In this document: positions 27,168 through 36,977 of the stretch, one piece after another
Layout: each line of letters opens with the position of its first letter
Numbering within the stretch: position 1 is the stretch's first letter
Source of the DNA: Fibrobacterota bacterium
GTDB lineage: Bacteria; Fibrobacterota; Chitinivibrionia; Chitinivibrionales; Chitinispirillaceae
Reading direction: 5' to 3'
DNA length: 64,000 bases
Assembly: GCA_023459055.1 (NCBI GenBank)
Contig: JAEWVR010000041.1
Coordinates: 12,513-76,512 of the forward strand
Notes under the pieces: model-generated
The model's input: only the letters and a program-made list of their open reading frames with translations
The model's database searches: none
What the model was told of the DNA's origin: nothing
Made by a program: the position numbers and the translations under genes

Positions 27168-28247
27168 ATGGAATTCACTGTTAACCTCGGATCAAAATCG
27201 TATCCAATTATCATAGACAGATCGATCGCGAATCGTATGCCTGATATACTTAAAACTGATTTTCCAAAAAGCAGATTCGCCCTTGTAACCAATTGCACCA
27301 TCGCAAAACTGTATGCGTCAATGATCAATTCCTGGAAATCATCACTAGATCTTGAAGTGCATGAGATGCCTGATGGTGAACAGTACAAGACAATTGACAC
27401 ATGGGAAGCGATTCTCGATTTTCTTATCCGTAATAAGTTCGAACGTTCAAGTGTACTGATCGCACTTGGTGGTGGTGTTGTTGGTGATGTAGCCGGCTTT
27501 GCAGCATCAGCATTTCTTCGCGGTATTCCCTTTGTTCAGATTCCAACAACATTATTAGCAATGGTTGATTCAAGTGTCGGCGGGAAAACCGCTGTTGATC
27601 ATCCTTTGGGGAAAAATCTGATTGGAGCATTCTGGCAACCTAAACGAGTGTTTGTCGATACTGCATTTCTTGACACATTACCACAGAATGAGTTTATCAG
27701 CGGGTATGCAGAGCTCTTTAAGTACGGATTTATCAGCGGACGCCCGATGTTTGATTTTGTAAAGAATAACAACAACGCAATGCTTAAACGTGAACCTGAA
27801 GTACTGCTTCAGGGGATACTTAAAAGTGTTGAGGCTAAAGCAGCCGTTGTATCACAGGATGAATTCGAAACAAAGGGGCTTCGGGCATTACTTAATTATG
27901 GGCACACCTTTGCGCACAGTCTTGAACGGTTCTATAATTTTTCCGGGATTCTTCATGGTGAAGCAGTCTTATGGGGAATGAAATGTGCTTATAATCTTGG
28001 TAAACGAATCGGAACGGTTGCATTATCTGATTATTCCATGTTTGAATCAGTGATGGCATCAATGCCGCTGCCCGGTTTACCTGAAAAGCCTGATCCGGAA
28101 ACACTGTACAACATGATGTTTACTGACAAGAAGGTGGAATCAGGAAAGGTTCGCTTTATTGTTCCAACAACGCCGGGCGTCTCTATTGTAAAGGGTGATA
28201 TTAATTCATCCGATGTCATTGCAACTCTCAAAGAAATATTTGGTTAA
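27168..28247 (+). CDS. aroB: 3-dehydroquinate synthase
   Basis: A 359-residue NAD- and metal-dependent enzyme converting DAHP to 3-dehydroquinate. Visible blocks: MPDGEQYKTIDTW, the NAD loop LGGGVVGDVAGFAAS, IPTTLLAMVDSSVGGKTAVDHPLGKNLIG, the Zn ligands in SGYAELFKYG, LNYGHTFAHSLE and ILHGEAVLWGM. AAGGAA precedes the ATG. It is followed 9 bp later by a TIM-barrel gene in the same operon, which ends at a palindrome near 29200. It complements aroE and aroA 5 kb upstream. Confidence 0.92.
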   Translation: MEFTVNLGSKSYPIIIDRSIANRMPDILKTDFPKSRFALVTNCTIAKLYASMINSWKSSLDLEVHEMPDGEQYKTIDTWEAILDFLIRNKFERSSVLIALGGGVVGDVAGFAASAFLRGIPFVQIPTTLLAMVDSSVGGKTAVDHPLGKNLIGAFWQPKRVFVDTAFLDTLPQNEFISGYAELFKYGFISGRPMFDFVKNNNNAMLKREPEVLLQGILKSVEAKAAVVSQDEFETKGLRALLNYGHTFAHSLERFYNFSGILHGEAVLWGMKCAYNLGKRIGTVALSDYSMFESVMASMPLPGLPEKPDPETLYNMMFTDKKVESGKVRFIVPTTPGVSIVKGDINSSDVIATLKEIFG

Positions 28248-28256
28248 GATAGTATC

Positions 28257-29168
28257 ATGGCAACAACAACACGTATTGAATACAGCACCATGTGTTTTTC
28301 AGGTGCTGATTATAAAGATAAAATTACGAAAGCAGCTAAATTTGTAGAGTCTAAAGGTTTCCCCTTTGGTGTACAGCTTCATAATTCAATTGAAAAAGAT
28401 CTCTTCATACAACTATTACCGTTTGTTAATGATATAGGATTTTCAATTCATTCTCCGGTTTTTGCGCAATATTTTTTAAACCTTGCAGCAAAAGATTACG
28501 CATTTACAAAACGATGCATTGACGAATGTATTCGCTATCTTCCTGAATTCAAAACTGAGCTTCTGTTCTTTCACGGCTTTTTCATGACCGATTTACCGAT
28601 TATTCAGGATATGAAAAACTATCGCCGTACAATTCGTGCCGGAGTTGGTGATACCTACTGTCTTAATAAGTCCTTTATCATGGATCCATCATTTTTTGAA
28701 ACTGATACTTTTCTCAAATATAAACAGACCTATTCAGAACATTTGACAAAACTAAAAAACGACTATGCATCCTCAGGGCTGATCGTAGCACAGGAGAATG
28801 ATTTTGTCGGTATCGGCAGCGGACTTCAGCGGCCGCAGGAGATTCATGAACTCATCGATAATCTATGGTTTGACCTCGGTCACTTCTGGACTGCGTCACT
28901 GCTGCACGGGTTTGACTTTCATGAAGAAGCACTGAAACTGATTGACACAAAAAACATTGTCGGGGTACATCTCAATCATAACCTTATTAAAAAAGGCACG
29001 CCTCATGAGCAAATCAAAGATTCGCATGCCCATTTCTATTACGAAAGCGAAATGAATCTTAAACCGATCGTTCGGCGCCTTTTCGAAAAAAATGTTCCTA
29101 TTGTCACCCTTGAAATCGTTGATGGCGATCTTGACGATATAAAAACATTGTTTAAATGGCTTGAGTAA
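28257..29168 (+). CDS. xylose-isomerase-like TIM-barrel protein
   Basis: A 303-residue protein with the AP-endonuclease-2/sugar-isomerase barrel pattern: FPFGVQLHNSIEKDL, GFSIHSPVF, LLFFHGFFM, IVAQENDF (likely a metal-ligand Glu), LWFDLGHFWTASLLHG (Asp/His) and IVGVHLNHN. Such proteins epimerise or isomerise sugars or cut abasic DNA; the substrate here is unknown. It lies 9 bp behind aroB, which suggests a link to aromatic or quinate metabolism, though only by position. Confidence 0.65.
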   Translation: MATTTRIEYSTMCFSGADYKDKITKAAKFVESKGFPFGVQLHNSIEKDLFIQLLPFVNDIGFSIHSPVFAQYFLNLAAKDYAFTKRCIDECIRYLPEFKTELLFFHGFFMTDLPIIQDMKNYRRTIRAGVGDTYCLNKSFIMDPSFFETDTFLKYKQTYSEHLTKLKNDYASSGLIVAQENDFVGIGSGLQRPQEIHELIDNLWFDLGHFWTASLLHGFDFHEEALKLIDTKNIVGVHLNHNLIKKGTPHEQIKDSHAHFYYESEMNLKPIVRRLFEKNVPIVTLEIVDGDLDDIKTLFKWLE

Positions 29169-29186
29169 GCAAGCAATGCATGAGTA

Positions 29187-29219
29187 AGTAACACGTTACA
29201 GGTAACGTGTTACTGGTTT
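29187..29219 (+). terminator. palindromic terminator after aroB operon
   Basis: AGTAACACGTTAC (29187-29199) and GTAACGTGTTACT (29202-29214) are exact complements separated by two bases, with a short T-run after (GGTTTT). From here to 29545 no gene is seen. Confidence 0.6.
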
Positions 29220-29545
29220 TAAAGTTTTAGTTGATTATTGCTTTTCTGCTCTATAGAAATTTCCAATCTCTCAAAACAATATCCTCATCAGGTGTCACTC
29301 ATAGCATATTCCAGTTACAACTGCAAACTCAATTTATTATGGAGAATCTTTTAATCCGCTTCCCGATGCGCTATGCTCAATGACCAATTCCTATTCATGT
29401 TGCAGGCTCTCTTTTTCACTTCTTTTTAATACTGATATTCCTGAATTGCTTTAAATAGTCTGAAAATCCGCAACTATAATGCTGAAAATCTACGAAAATC
29501 CGCATCATTGTTGCGGATTTTTATAATTTATGTTATTTTAATGAT

Positions 29546-30688
29546 ATGAAGTTTTATAAAAGGGCTATTAATCTTATAGATATCGCTTCAAATCGTTCAT
29601 TTTTCCTTTTTGGTCCACGTCAGACAGGAAAAACGTCCTTGTTGCGGAAACTTTTCCCTGAATCTCCATACTATAACCTTTTATTATCTGATCAATTTGC
29701 ACGTCTAAGTCAGCGACCATCACTTTTACGGGAAGAGTTACTTGCCTCATCGACGCGGACCACGGTCATCATCGATGAAGTACAGAAATTACCGCTTTTA
29801 TTGGACGAAGTACATAACCTCATTGAGGAACATGGTTTTCGGTTTATTCTAACCGGTTCCAGTTCCCGAAAACTAAAACGTGGTAGTGCTAATCTCCTTG
29901 GGGGTCGTGCCTGGTTCAAGCAACTTTATCCTCTTGTGACATCTGAAATTGATTCTTTTGATCTTGTCAAAGCTATTAATTTTGGCACGTTACCATCAAT
30001 CTATACCTCTGAGTATCCGGATGAAGACCTTGCGGCTTATTGCGGTTTATATCTTTCGGAAGAAATTCAGGCTGAAGGTGCTGTACGTAAAATTGACAAC
30101 TTTGCACGATTTCTCCAATCTGCTGCTTTGGTAAATACAGAGCTGCTTAATTTTGAATCGGTCGCTCGTGATGCTCAGGTCCCTGCTCGTACAATACGTG
30201 AGTACTTTGCTATTCTTGAGGATACCCTGATTGGTACAATGTTACAACCATACAGCAAACAACAGCAGCGAAAAGCCTTTTCTACATCAAAGTTCTATAT
30301 GTTTGATATCGGTGTATGTAATCACCTTGCAGGAAGGAAATCGATAGCTCCTCATACTGAATTGTTCGGCAAGAGTTTTGAGCAGTTTATTTTCTGTGAA
30401 CTGAATGCATACCTGCACTATGCAAATGATAGAAGACCACTTACATTCTACCGTGATTATGATGGTAACGAGGTTGATTTTATTATTGGTGATGATGTTG
30501 CAATTGAAGTAAAATCAACAGCAATGGTAACCGACAAACATGTTAAAGCGTTGCTAAAATTTACAAGTGAAACGCTCATGAAACATGCAATTGTAGTCTC
30601 GCTCGATGAGAAGCCACGAAAAATGAGTAATATTGACGTGCTGCCATGGACAGAATTCCTTTTTCGGTTGTGGGGTGGAGCATACTAA
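29546..30688 (+). CDS. AAA-family ATPase with DUF4143 C-terminal domain
   Basis: A 380-residue member of the widespread AAA_14/DUF4143 family. Walker A is FGPRQTGKTS (22-31), Walker B TVIIDEVQK (D77, E78), sensor motif ILTGSSSRKLKRG. The C-terminal DUF4143 part ends with a PD-(D/E)xK-like strand set (GNEVDFII...AIEVKST), suggesting nuclease ancestry. Function is unknown; these genes are common, often in accessory regions. No Shine-Dalgarno site is seen before the ATG. The next gene encodes a ParB-like protein. Confidence 0.8.
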   Translation: MKFYKRAINLIDIASNRSFFLFGPRQTGKTSLLRKLFPESPYYNLLLSDQFARLSQRPSLLREELLASSTRTTVIIDEVQKLPLLLDEVHNLIEEHGFRFILTGSSSRKLKRGSANLLGGRAWFKQLYPLVTSEIDSFDLVKAINFGTLPSIYTSEYPDEDLAAYCGLYLSEEIQAEGAVRKIDNFARFLQSAALVNTELLNFESVARDAQVPARTIREYFAILEDTLIGTMLQPYSKQQQRKAFSTSKFYMFDIGVCNHLAGRKSIAPHTELFGKSFEQFIFCELNAYLHYANDRRPLTFYRDYDGNEVDFIIGDDVAIEVKSTAMVTDKHVKALLKFTSETLMKHAIVVSLDEKPRKMSNIDVLPWTEFLFRLWGGAY

Positions 30689-30747
30689 ATCGGTATGCTA
30701 ATTTCAAAGGATTAATCTTTTTTTCAGTACTATAAATTTCAACTCCA

Positions 30748-30823
30748 CCCCTTGAAATGCCACTGCTGATTATATAATTTTTATTAAGTTTACTTTTGGT
30801 ATGGTAAACGTCATTTCAAGGGG
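30748..30823. promoter_or_regulatory. nested inverted repeats at the ParB-like gene promoter and ribosome site
   Basis: CCCCTTGAAATG (30748-30759) is the exact reverse complement of CATTTCAAGGGG (30812-30823), and the right arm contains the AAGGGGG ribosome site of the next gene. Inside lies GTTTAC (30788-30793) and GTAAAC (30804-30809). This could be an autoregulatory operator or an RNA fold hiding the ribosome site. Confidence 0.5.
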
Positions 30824-30830
30824 GCTAACT

Positions 30831-31622
30831 ATGCTTACAACAAAACGTTATGAATATCTTAATATTGACAAAATCAACATTCATCCAACGATCGGCAATC
30901 ATCGTCAGCTGACACAATCAAAAATAACACATCTGGAGAAAGACATTTTACGTAACGGACTGCTGGAGCCGCTTGTCGTGTGGGAACGTCAGGTAGGAGA
31001 ATACTACCTTGTTGGAGGATTTCACCGCATGGAGGCAATCAAGGCAATCCGTAGACAAAACCCGGGGTATTTTGACCGCATTGATGTTCGTATTGTTGCG
31101 GGTGATCCGGATGAGATCAGAGCGCTTAATTTAAAACTTAATGCAGACAGGGTTGATACAAAGATCACCGATTATTTCGAAACAGTTGTTTATTTAAACA
31201 ATGTCAACTGGCCAACCGATCGTATTGCAGAATTTCTTGACAAGAGCAGTGGCTGGATTGACGAGATCTTAAAATTTGCGCCAATGATCAACCGACAGCT
31301 TCGCGAAAAACTTGAAAGTGGTGAGATCTCATGGAATAGGGCCAAAGAGATAATCCAGAAAACCATGAAAGCTCCTGCGGGAAGTGAAAAAATTGTTCTT
31401 GACGAAGAGATTGCAAAGGGTCAGCAGAAAGCACTAAAATTGGTAACTTATAAAACTGTAATCAATCATTTTTCTAAAATCAAGACACAGTATCCTGAAA
31501 AAGTTTACACTCTTAATATTAATGATCTGTACTCATTTACAAAAGTCCTTAAGGGTAAGGAGTATGATGCTCACGATATCGGGAGAGTGAAGAATCATTT
31601 TCCGGAGCTTATTAATAATTAA
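30831..31622 (+). CDS. ParB/Srx-fold DNA-binding-type protein
   Basis: A 263-residue protein. The ParB N-terminal nucleotide-binding fold is seen in INIHPTIGNHRQLTQSKITHLEKDILRNGLLEPLVVW and GGFHRMEAIKAI (the GERRxxA-like motif; about 62-71), then a KorB/ParB-type helix-turn-helix near WPTDRIAEFLDKSSGWIDEILKF. It is not adjacent to parA, so a chromosome-segregation role is doubtful; a transcriptional or phage/plasmid-type role fits as well. The start at 30831 follows AAGGGGG at good spacing; the longer frame from 30801 would span the inverted repeats. Confidence 0.7.
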   Translation: MLTTKRYEYLNIDKINIHPTIGNHRQLTQSKITHLEKDILRNGLLEPLVVWERQVGEYYLVGGFHRMEAIKAIRRQNPGYFDRIDVRIVAGDPDEIRALNLKLNADRVDTKITDYFETVVYLNNVNWPTDRIAEFLDKSSGWIDEILKFAPMINRQLREKLESGEISWNRAKEIIQKTMKAPAGSEKIVLDEEIAKGQQKALKLVTYKTVINHFSKIKTQYPEKVYTLNINDLYSFTKVLKGKEYDAHDIGRVKNHFPELINN

Positions 31623-31669
31623 GCGTTTTTGTTTCTGTAAAGACGAGTATCACACCAGTGTTGTTAAAC

Positions 31670-31699
31670 GCCCCCTAAATCCCCTGCAGGGGGACTTTG
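31670..31699. repeat. REP-like GC-rich palindromic repeat
   Basis: A short GC-rich block in an AT-rich spacer: GCCCCCTAAAT followed by the palindrome CCCCTGCAGGGG (31681-31692) and GACTTTG. Similar CCCCCTAAATCCC...GGGGGACTTT blocks occur between genes in many genomes. The rest of the spacer 31623-31872 shows no gene. Confidence 0.45.
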
Positions 31700-31872
31700 A
31701 ATATTGTGATTACTACAATTTAATAATGTTAAGAAAACAATTACACAGGATAGTAAAAGCAAACTGAGATTTTTACACATTAAATTCAATCTTTTTCAAA
31801 CGGCAGGTAAAATTTAAAATCTATCCTAATTACTATTATAACTTTATCTTTTTTTCTGTGAAAAAATTCCAT

Positions 31873-32628
31873 TCATCTTCGCCTATACAGTAGCCCGGTG
31901 CCTATCTCACCTGATTCAGAATCAAAACGTGCACTCTGTAAAGACAACCGTTTATCACTCATATCGAAATCCTCTACTATTTTAACCTTATTTTTCACAT
32001 CTCTAGTATACTCTGATTTGTCAAATGTGACACACGGCGAAAGAATATGGACAAAAGAGAATCCCTTATGTAACATAGCATCAGCAATTATTCTGGAACA
32101 CAATTCATTCTGATAAGCACTCACTCTCGCAACATACGATGCACCACAATTGATTGCGAATTCTACCACATTTAATGTATCTTCCGTTTTTCCCTGAGGA
32201 GTCATTGTTCCCCGGTGTCCCTGCTCGGATGTCGGAGATGACTGATTTTTTGTCATGGCATACATTCTGTTGTCAAGACATAAAACCGTTATGTCAAAAT
32301 CCTTCTGGGCTGCATGAACAAAATGTCCCATCCCAATCGAAAACAGATCTCCATCACCGGCAGTAACAAGTACATTTGCATTATTATTTGCAAGCTTTGC
32401 ACCTATAGCCACAGGTATTGCCCGTCCGTGAAGTGAGTGTATTCCATAGGTATTGATAAAAAAGGGCAGTCGTGATGAACATCCAATGCCCGAAACAATA
32501 ATCGTTTCAGATGGAATAGCATTTGACAACTCAAGAGCTTCAACAATCGCTCCGGAAACCTGACGATAAGAGCATGCATTACACCAGGTAACGGGTGCAT
32601 CGGTAACCATATCGTCTTTATTCGTCAT
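31873..32628 (-). CDS. 2-oxoacid:ferredoxin oxidoreductase beta subunit
   Basis: The 251-residue thiamine-diphosphate subunit. The TPP/Mg motif is TAGDGDLFSIGMGH...LCLDNRMYAMT; Cys residues for a [4Fe-4S] cluster are in WCNAC, SGIGCS and LSPC. With the alpha-gamma chain it decarboxylates a 2-oxoacid (2-oxoglutarate or pyruvate) to acyl-CoA and passes electrons to ferredoxin. Its start overlaps the end of the upstream subunit gene by 11 bp. No ferredoxin-like delta subunit is adjacent. Confidence 0.85.
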   Translation of the reverse strand: MTNKDDMVTDAPVTWCNACSYRQVSGAIVEALELSNAIPSETIIVSGIGCSSRLPFFINTYGIHSLHGRAIPVAIGAKLANNNANVLVTAGDGDLFSIGMGHFVHAAQKDFDITVLCLDNRMYAMTKNQSSPTSEQGHRGTMTPQGKTEDTLNVVEFAINCGASYVARVSAYQNELCSRIIADAMLHKGFSFVHILSPCVTFDKSEYTRDVKNKVKIVEDFDMSDKRLSLQSARFDSESGEIGTGLLYRRR

Positions 32629-34345
32629 TGCGGTGCCTCTTTACAATCAGTGTTTCAATTTCTGCTGCACACCGGTCCGGATTCATTGGTTCTCCATCTG
32701 CAAATGTCAATGATATCGGTGATATTCCGGTTTCCATCCGGATAAGCCGCGCATACTGTCCGCTTGCATTGGTCTCCGGTAGAAACAAAAGATAACTATG
32801 TTCAACAAGTTTATTAAGTGCATTCTGACAAACAGGAAATACAATCTGTGAATACATTGCTGCGATTAAAAAGCCTTTATTACGCAGTTTCGCTACAGCC
32901 TCTTTTACCGCCATGCAATCTGCACCCCATGCGGTTATAGAAAAATCAACCGAACTTTTTGTAGCCGTATCAATATCATACTCTATTAAGTGAGCATACT
33001 CTTTTTCGATCGTTGATACCTTCAATTGACGCCGCGCGACTTGATGGGTACGTTCTGCAGCACTTTCTATCGGATATCCAGACTGATCATGTTCCAAACC
33101 GGTTATACAATAGGTGCCTTTTGAAACCGTTGGTACCGGCAGGCATGGATTCGCAACATTGTCATCAGCATATCGTTTAAACCGATGTACTTCCCGTATT
33201 GTTTTTCCGATGTTCCGTGATACCGGTTCTATTTTATTTTGTAAATCTGATGGTTCAATCGAAGAATTACCCTGCGCAAGTGCACAGGAACTTAAAACAA
33301 TTACCGGGGATGCGTAGTGTTCCGCCATATTAAATGCATCAATGGCTGTATAATAACAATCCTTTACCGATGATGGAGCAATGACAATCCGGTGATCTTC
33401 ACCATGTCCTCCAAAGGCTGCTGCAAGAAGATCCTCCTGACCGTGATGCGTTGGAATCCCGCTTGACGGTCCCGCGCGCTGGACGTTTACTATTACGGAT
33501 GGCACCTCGGCAGTTGACAAATAACTGATAAATTCCTGCATCAGAGAAAACCCGGGTCCGCTTGTTGCGGTCATTGCCTTTACACCTGCAAATGATGCAC
33601 CGGTGATTGTACCAATAGCTGCAATCTCATCCTCTGCCTGATATACTGTTCCTTGTACTTTTGGAAGTTCCAGAGCCAGATAATCACCAATTGTTGTCGC
33701 CGGTGAAATTGGATACGATGCAAAAAAACGGCAACCTGCTTCAAGTGCACCTTCAGCAAAGGCCGTGTTGCCATCAAGTGAAACAAGGCTGTTTTGTTCG
33801 TTACTAAACTGATACCGCAAATCACCGGTAAAAACACTCTTTGCAAATAGAAACCCTTTCAAAATATCACCCTGAATACTCTGAACACTTTGAGGATTAT
33901 CAGAATAGTTTTTTTGCAACACCGGAATATTTGATGGAGGCTTGATATGTAAAAGCCAGGATATCATTCCTGTAAAGAAACATGGCGCGGATACATACTT
34001 TTGTGTTGCTTTGTCAATACTGATATGTGATGGGTCATCATTTACTTCTGACAAACTGTCAAACACAAATACTTTATTACTGTTATTGTTTTTATTGTGT
34101 AAACCGGCAGTATCCCCGGAAAAATATGCTTCTATGGAAACATCTCCAACAGGGCTTACTATTGGTGTGTTACTAAATGAAAGCAGGGCACGCACTGTTC
34201 CTGAACGTATTGATGAAGGTATGCTTTTGTAAACATAACTGAAAATCCCTAAACTGGATGCTGTTTCATGCAAACACTTTGCAGCCGAAATAATTCTGTC
34301 TCCGGCAGTACCGCTCATTAAAATTCTCACTATTTCACCATTCAT
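32618..34345 (-). CDS. 2-oxoacid:ferredoxin oxidoreductase, fused gamma-alpha subunit
   Basis: A 575-residue fusion. Residues 1-175 are a gamma domain (ILMSGTAGDRIISAAKCLHE...SGTVRALLSFSN); from about 190 the alpha domain starts with GNTAFAEGALEAGCRFFASYPISPATTIGDYLA, YQAEDEIAAIGTITGASFAG, TSGPGFSLMQEF and RAGPSSGIPTHHGQEDLL. This is the KorA/VorA-like form common in anaerobes. It precedes and overlaps the beta subunit gene. 2-Oxoglutarate is the likeliest substrate by family, but pyruvate or branched acids cannot be excluded by eye. Confidence 0.85.
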   Translation of the reverse strand: MNGEIVRILMSGTAGDRIISAAKCLHETASSLGIFSYVYKSIPSSIRSGTVRALLSFSNTPIVSPVGDVSIEAYFSGDTAGLHNKNNNSNKVFVFDSLSEVNDDPSHISIDKATQKYVSAPCFFTGMISWLLHIKPPSNIPVLQKNYSDNPQSVQSIQGDILKGFLFAKSVFTGDLRYQFSNEQNSLVSLDGNTAFAEGALEAGCRFFASYPISPATTIGDYLALELPKVQGTVYQAEDEIAAIGTITGASFAGVKAMTATSGPGFSLMQEFISYLSTAEVPSVIVNVQRAGPSSGIPTHHGQEDLLAAAFGGHGEDHRIVIAPSSVKDCYYTAIDAFNMAEHYASPVIVLSSCALAQGNSSIEPSDLQNKIEPVSRNIGKTIREVHRFKRYADDNVANPCLPVPTVSKGTYCITGLEHDQSGYPIESAAERTHQVARRQLKVSTIEKEYAHLIEYDIDTATKSSVDFSITAWGADCMAVKEAVAKLRNKGFLIAAMYSQIVFPVCQNALNKLVEHSYLLFLPETNASGQYARLIRMETGISPISLTFADGEPMNPDRCAAEIETLIVKRHRNDE

Positions 34346-34509
34346 AGATCCAAAAATGTATTATGCCACAACTCTTTTAAATCTTTTAATAATATCTGTA
34401 TGTATATATTGTGAACCTCAAATCAGCAGGTGTTCACTAACTTTCAGAGCTATTTACATTGATCTCAATCATAAATGACATACTTTTATAGCCTCCGGAG
34501 GTATCTGGG

Positions 34510-36861
34510 ATGGGATTTTTTAAAAAACTATCACTATCGTTTGCGGTACTGACATTACCGCTTTCAGTTTCAAATCAAGTGTTTGCGCAGACATCTTATA
34601 ACTACGCCGAAGTCCTTCAGAAATCAATGTGGTTTTACGAAGCACAACGCAGCGGACCGCTTGATCCCGCAACAAACAGAGTGGAGTGGCGTGGATCATC
34701 GGGTGAAAAAGATGGTTCCGATGTCGGTAAAGATCTTACCGGTGGATGGCTTGATGCCGGTGATAATATGAAATTCAATTTCCCGATGGCTTCAGCAGCT
34801 ACACTTCTTGCATGGGGTGGTCTTGAATATGGTGATGCCTACCGTAAAATCGGGCAATGGGGGTATCTGCTTGAAAATCTAAAGTGGGTAACCGATTACT
34901 TTATCAAATGTCACACAGCAACTGATGAATTTTATGGTCAGGTTGGTGTTGGAATGACCGATCATGTTTGGTGGGGAGCACCGGAAGTATTTCCCAAGGA
35001 GCGTCCCGCATTTAAAATCAGCGCATCAAAGCCGGGTTCTGAACTTGCTTCTGAAGCCGCTGCAACACTTGCTGCTTCGTCAATACTTTTCAGGGCAACA
35101 GATGCAGCATATGCAGATCTTTGCCTCAAACATGCAAAAGAGTTGTATGCATTTGCAGATAAAAACAGGGGTCTTTACCATGAGGCAATCACGGATGCGA
35201 CCGATTTTTATAAATCCTGGAGCGGCTATGAGGATGAGCTTATCTGGGGAGCACTGTGGCTCTATATTGCTACCAAGGATGAAACGTACTTAACAAAAGC
35301 AGAAGGAAGCTACGATAAACTGCCAAAAGAGCCGCAAAGCGAAACTCCAAAGTATAAAGAGGCTCTTTCCTGGGATGATAAAACCTATGGTTGTTATGTG
35401 CTTCTGGCCAAAATAACTAACAAACCACGCTACCATGAAGACACACAGCGCTGGCTTGACTGGTGGAGCCACGGATATTCAGTTCGTCAATCAGGCGGAT
35501 CCACCTGGAGCGAAAATGACGGTATTGCCTATACACCAAAAGGTCTTGCCTGGATTCGAGAATGGGGTCCGATCCGTTATGCATCCAATACCGGATTTGC
35601 AGCAATGGTATATTCTGATTGTAACGATGTACCGGCTGAGAAAAAAGATCTTTATTACAAATGGGCAAAAAGTCAGGTTGATTTCGCACTTGGTGATAAT
35701 GAAAAGGAGCGCAGTTATGTTTGTGGTTTTGGAAAGAATCCGCCAACAAAGCCGCATCACCGCAGTATGCATGGCCCGTGGCTTGACGACAACGGAAGGA
35801 CACCGGTAAATTCACGTCATGTTTTATTCGGAGCACTCGTCGGCGGGCCTGGTAAGGATGGCTCATATGCTGATGATCGTGGTGAATATGTTAAAAATGA
35901 GGTCGCCACCGATTACAATGCCGGTTTCAGTTCATTGGTTGCGCGTCTTGTAAAGGATAACGATGGTGAACCACTTGCAAATTTCCCGACTCCACAGGTA
36001 CGCGATACTGAATTTGTGGTTGATGCAAAAATCAATCAGGCCGGAGACCGTTATACTGAAATTGCGGCAATACTTCGTAACAGAACAACCTGGCCGGCTC
36101 GTTATTCACCTAACCTTAAACTTCGGTATTATGTTGACCTTTCAGAGGTTATCGCAGGCGGATTAAGCATTTCTGATGTTACTGCTGAATTCAAAAGCTG
36201 TGGATTATGTGATAATCCTGCGACAGTAACACCCCTGATCAAAAGTTCAACCGATCCGGATGTCTACTATACGGAAATATCGCTCAATGACGAAAAGATG
36301 TTCCCGGGTGGTCAATCTGTTCATCGTCGTGAAATACAGTTTAGAATCGGACTTAATGATAAGGCTCCTCAAAAGCTCTGGGATCCATCAAATGATTATT
36401 CGTACACCGGTCTTACAAACATGATTGATTCTGCAAATGCAAAACGAATGCCGCTTTACGAAAACGGAGTTCTGGTATGGGGTGAGGAACCGGATGGAGA
36501 AAAATTCAAACCGGCAACCTGGGATATGCCCGCTTTTACAGAACCAAAATATGCTGCATCAACATGGGATGAATCACTCTTTAAGGGTGAAGGTACCACT
36601 AATGTTAAGCAATCATTCAACATTGCCGGTAACAAGAGATTTTACACCCTTGCTCAGCAGGGAAAAATCCTGAGAGTTTCTCCACTTGAGAACGTTCGAG
36701 TATCGCTTTTCTCGCTTGATGGAAGCAGGATTGAATCGTTTAATGTACTTAAAAATGCTCAACGTACAATCAACCTTTCAGGCAGAAGTTCATCAGCTTT
36801 TGTACTTGAGGTGTCATCAGAGAAAAAATCCGATTTTCAGGTGATTTATATCGCAAAATAA
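34510..36861 (+). CDS. secreted GH9 cellulase with CBM3c-like module
   Basis: A 783-residue endoglucanase. Signal peptide to about 27 (VSNQVFAQ). GH9 domain about 29-485: catalytic bases D82 and D85 in GGWLDAGDNMKFN, H417 in KPHHRSMHGPW, acid E464 in NEVATDYNAGF. A CBM3c-like beta-sandwich follows (about 496-660, DAKINQAGDRYTEIAAILRN...LKLRYYVDLSEV), as in processive GH9-CBM3c enzymes. The last 80 residues hold a sorting-like tail (VRVSLFSLDGSRIESFNV). GGAGG lies inside a perfect palindrome CCTCCGGAGG (34492-34501); GTGAAC and GTTCAC (34411-34437) form another repeat upstream. Confidence 0.9.
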   Translation: MGFFKKLSLSFAVLTLPLSVSNQVFAQTSYNYAEVLQKSMWFYEAQRSGPLDPATNRVEWRGSSGEKDGSDVGKDLTGGWLDAGDNMKFNFPMASAATLLAWGGLEYGDAYRKIGQWGYLLENLKWVTDYFIKCHTATDEFYGQVGVGMTDHVWWGAPEVFPKERPAFKISASKPGSELASEAAATLAASSILFRATDAAYADLCLKHAKELYAFADKNRGLYHEAITDATDFYKSWSGYEDELIWGALWLYIATKDETYLTKAEGSYDKLPKEPQSETPKYKEALSWDDKTYGCYVLLAKITNKPRYHEDTQRWLDWWSHGYSVRQSGGSTWSENDGIAYTPKGLAWIREWGPIRYASNTGFAAMVYSDCNDVPAEKKDLYYKWAKSQVDFALGDNEKERSYVCGFGKNPPTKPHHRSMHGPWLDDNGRTPVNSRHVLFGALVGGPGKDGSYADDRGEYVKNEVATDYNAGFSSLVARLVKDNDGEPLANFPTPQVRDTEFVVDAKINQAGDRYTEIAAILRNRTTWPARYSPNLKLRYYVDLSEVIAGGLSISDVTAEFKSCGLCDNPATVTPLIKSSTDPDVYYTEISLNDEKMFPGGQSVHRREIQFRIGLNDKAPQKLWDPSNDYSYTGLTNMIDSANAKRMPLYENGVLVWGEEPDGEKFKPATWDMPAFTEPKYAASTWDESLFKGEGTTNVKQSFNIAGNKRFYTLAQQGKILRVSPLENVRVSLFSLDGSRIESFNVLKNAQRTINLSGRSSSAFVLEVSSEKKSDFQVIYIAK

Positions 36862-36891
36862 GAATAACGTTTTATTGCTTCCTGATATTTT

Positions 36892-36923
36892 AAAAGGTCA
36901 ACCTTTATCGGGTTGACCTTTTT
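36892..36923 (+). terminator. intrinsic terminator after GH9 gene
   Basis: AAAAGGTCAACC (36892-36903) and GGTTGACCTTTT (36911-36922) form a perfect 12-bp stem with loop TTTATCG, ending in T residues. Mirror-symmetric A and T runs would also let it serve the convergent GH13 gene. Confidence 0.82.
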
Positions 36924-36977
36924 GGTATACACCATGGGTTACCAATTAATCTCTCAATAGCAAGTCAATAAAACTTT

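Noticed and set aside
35417..35866. 149-codon antisense ORF within the GH9 gene
   Set aside because: It is a shadow of conserved cellulase codons.
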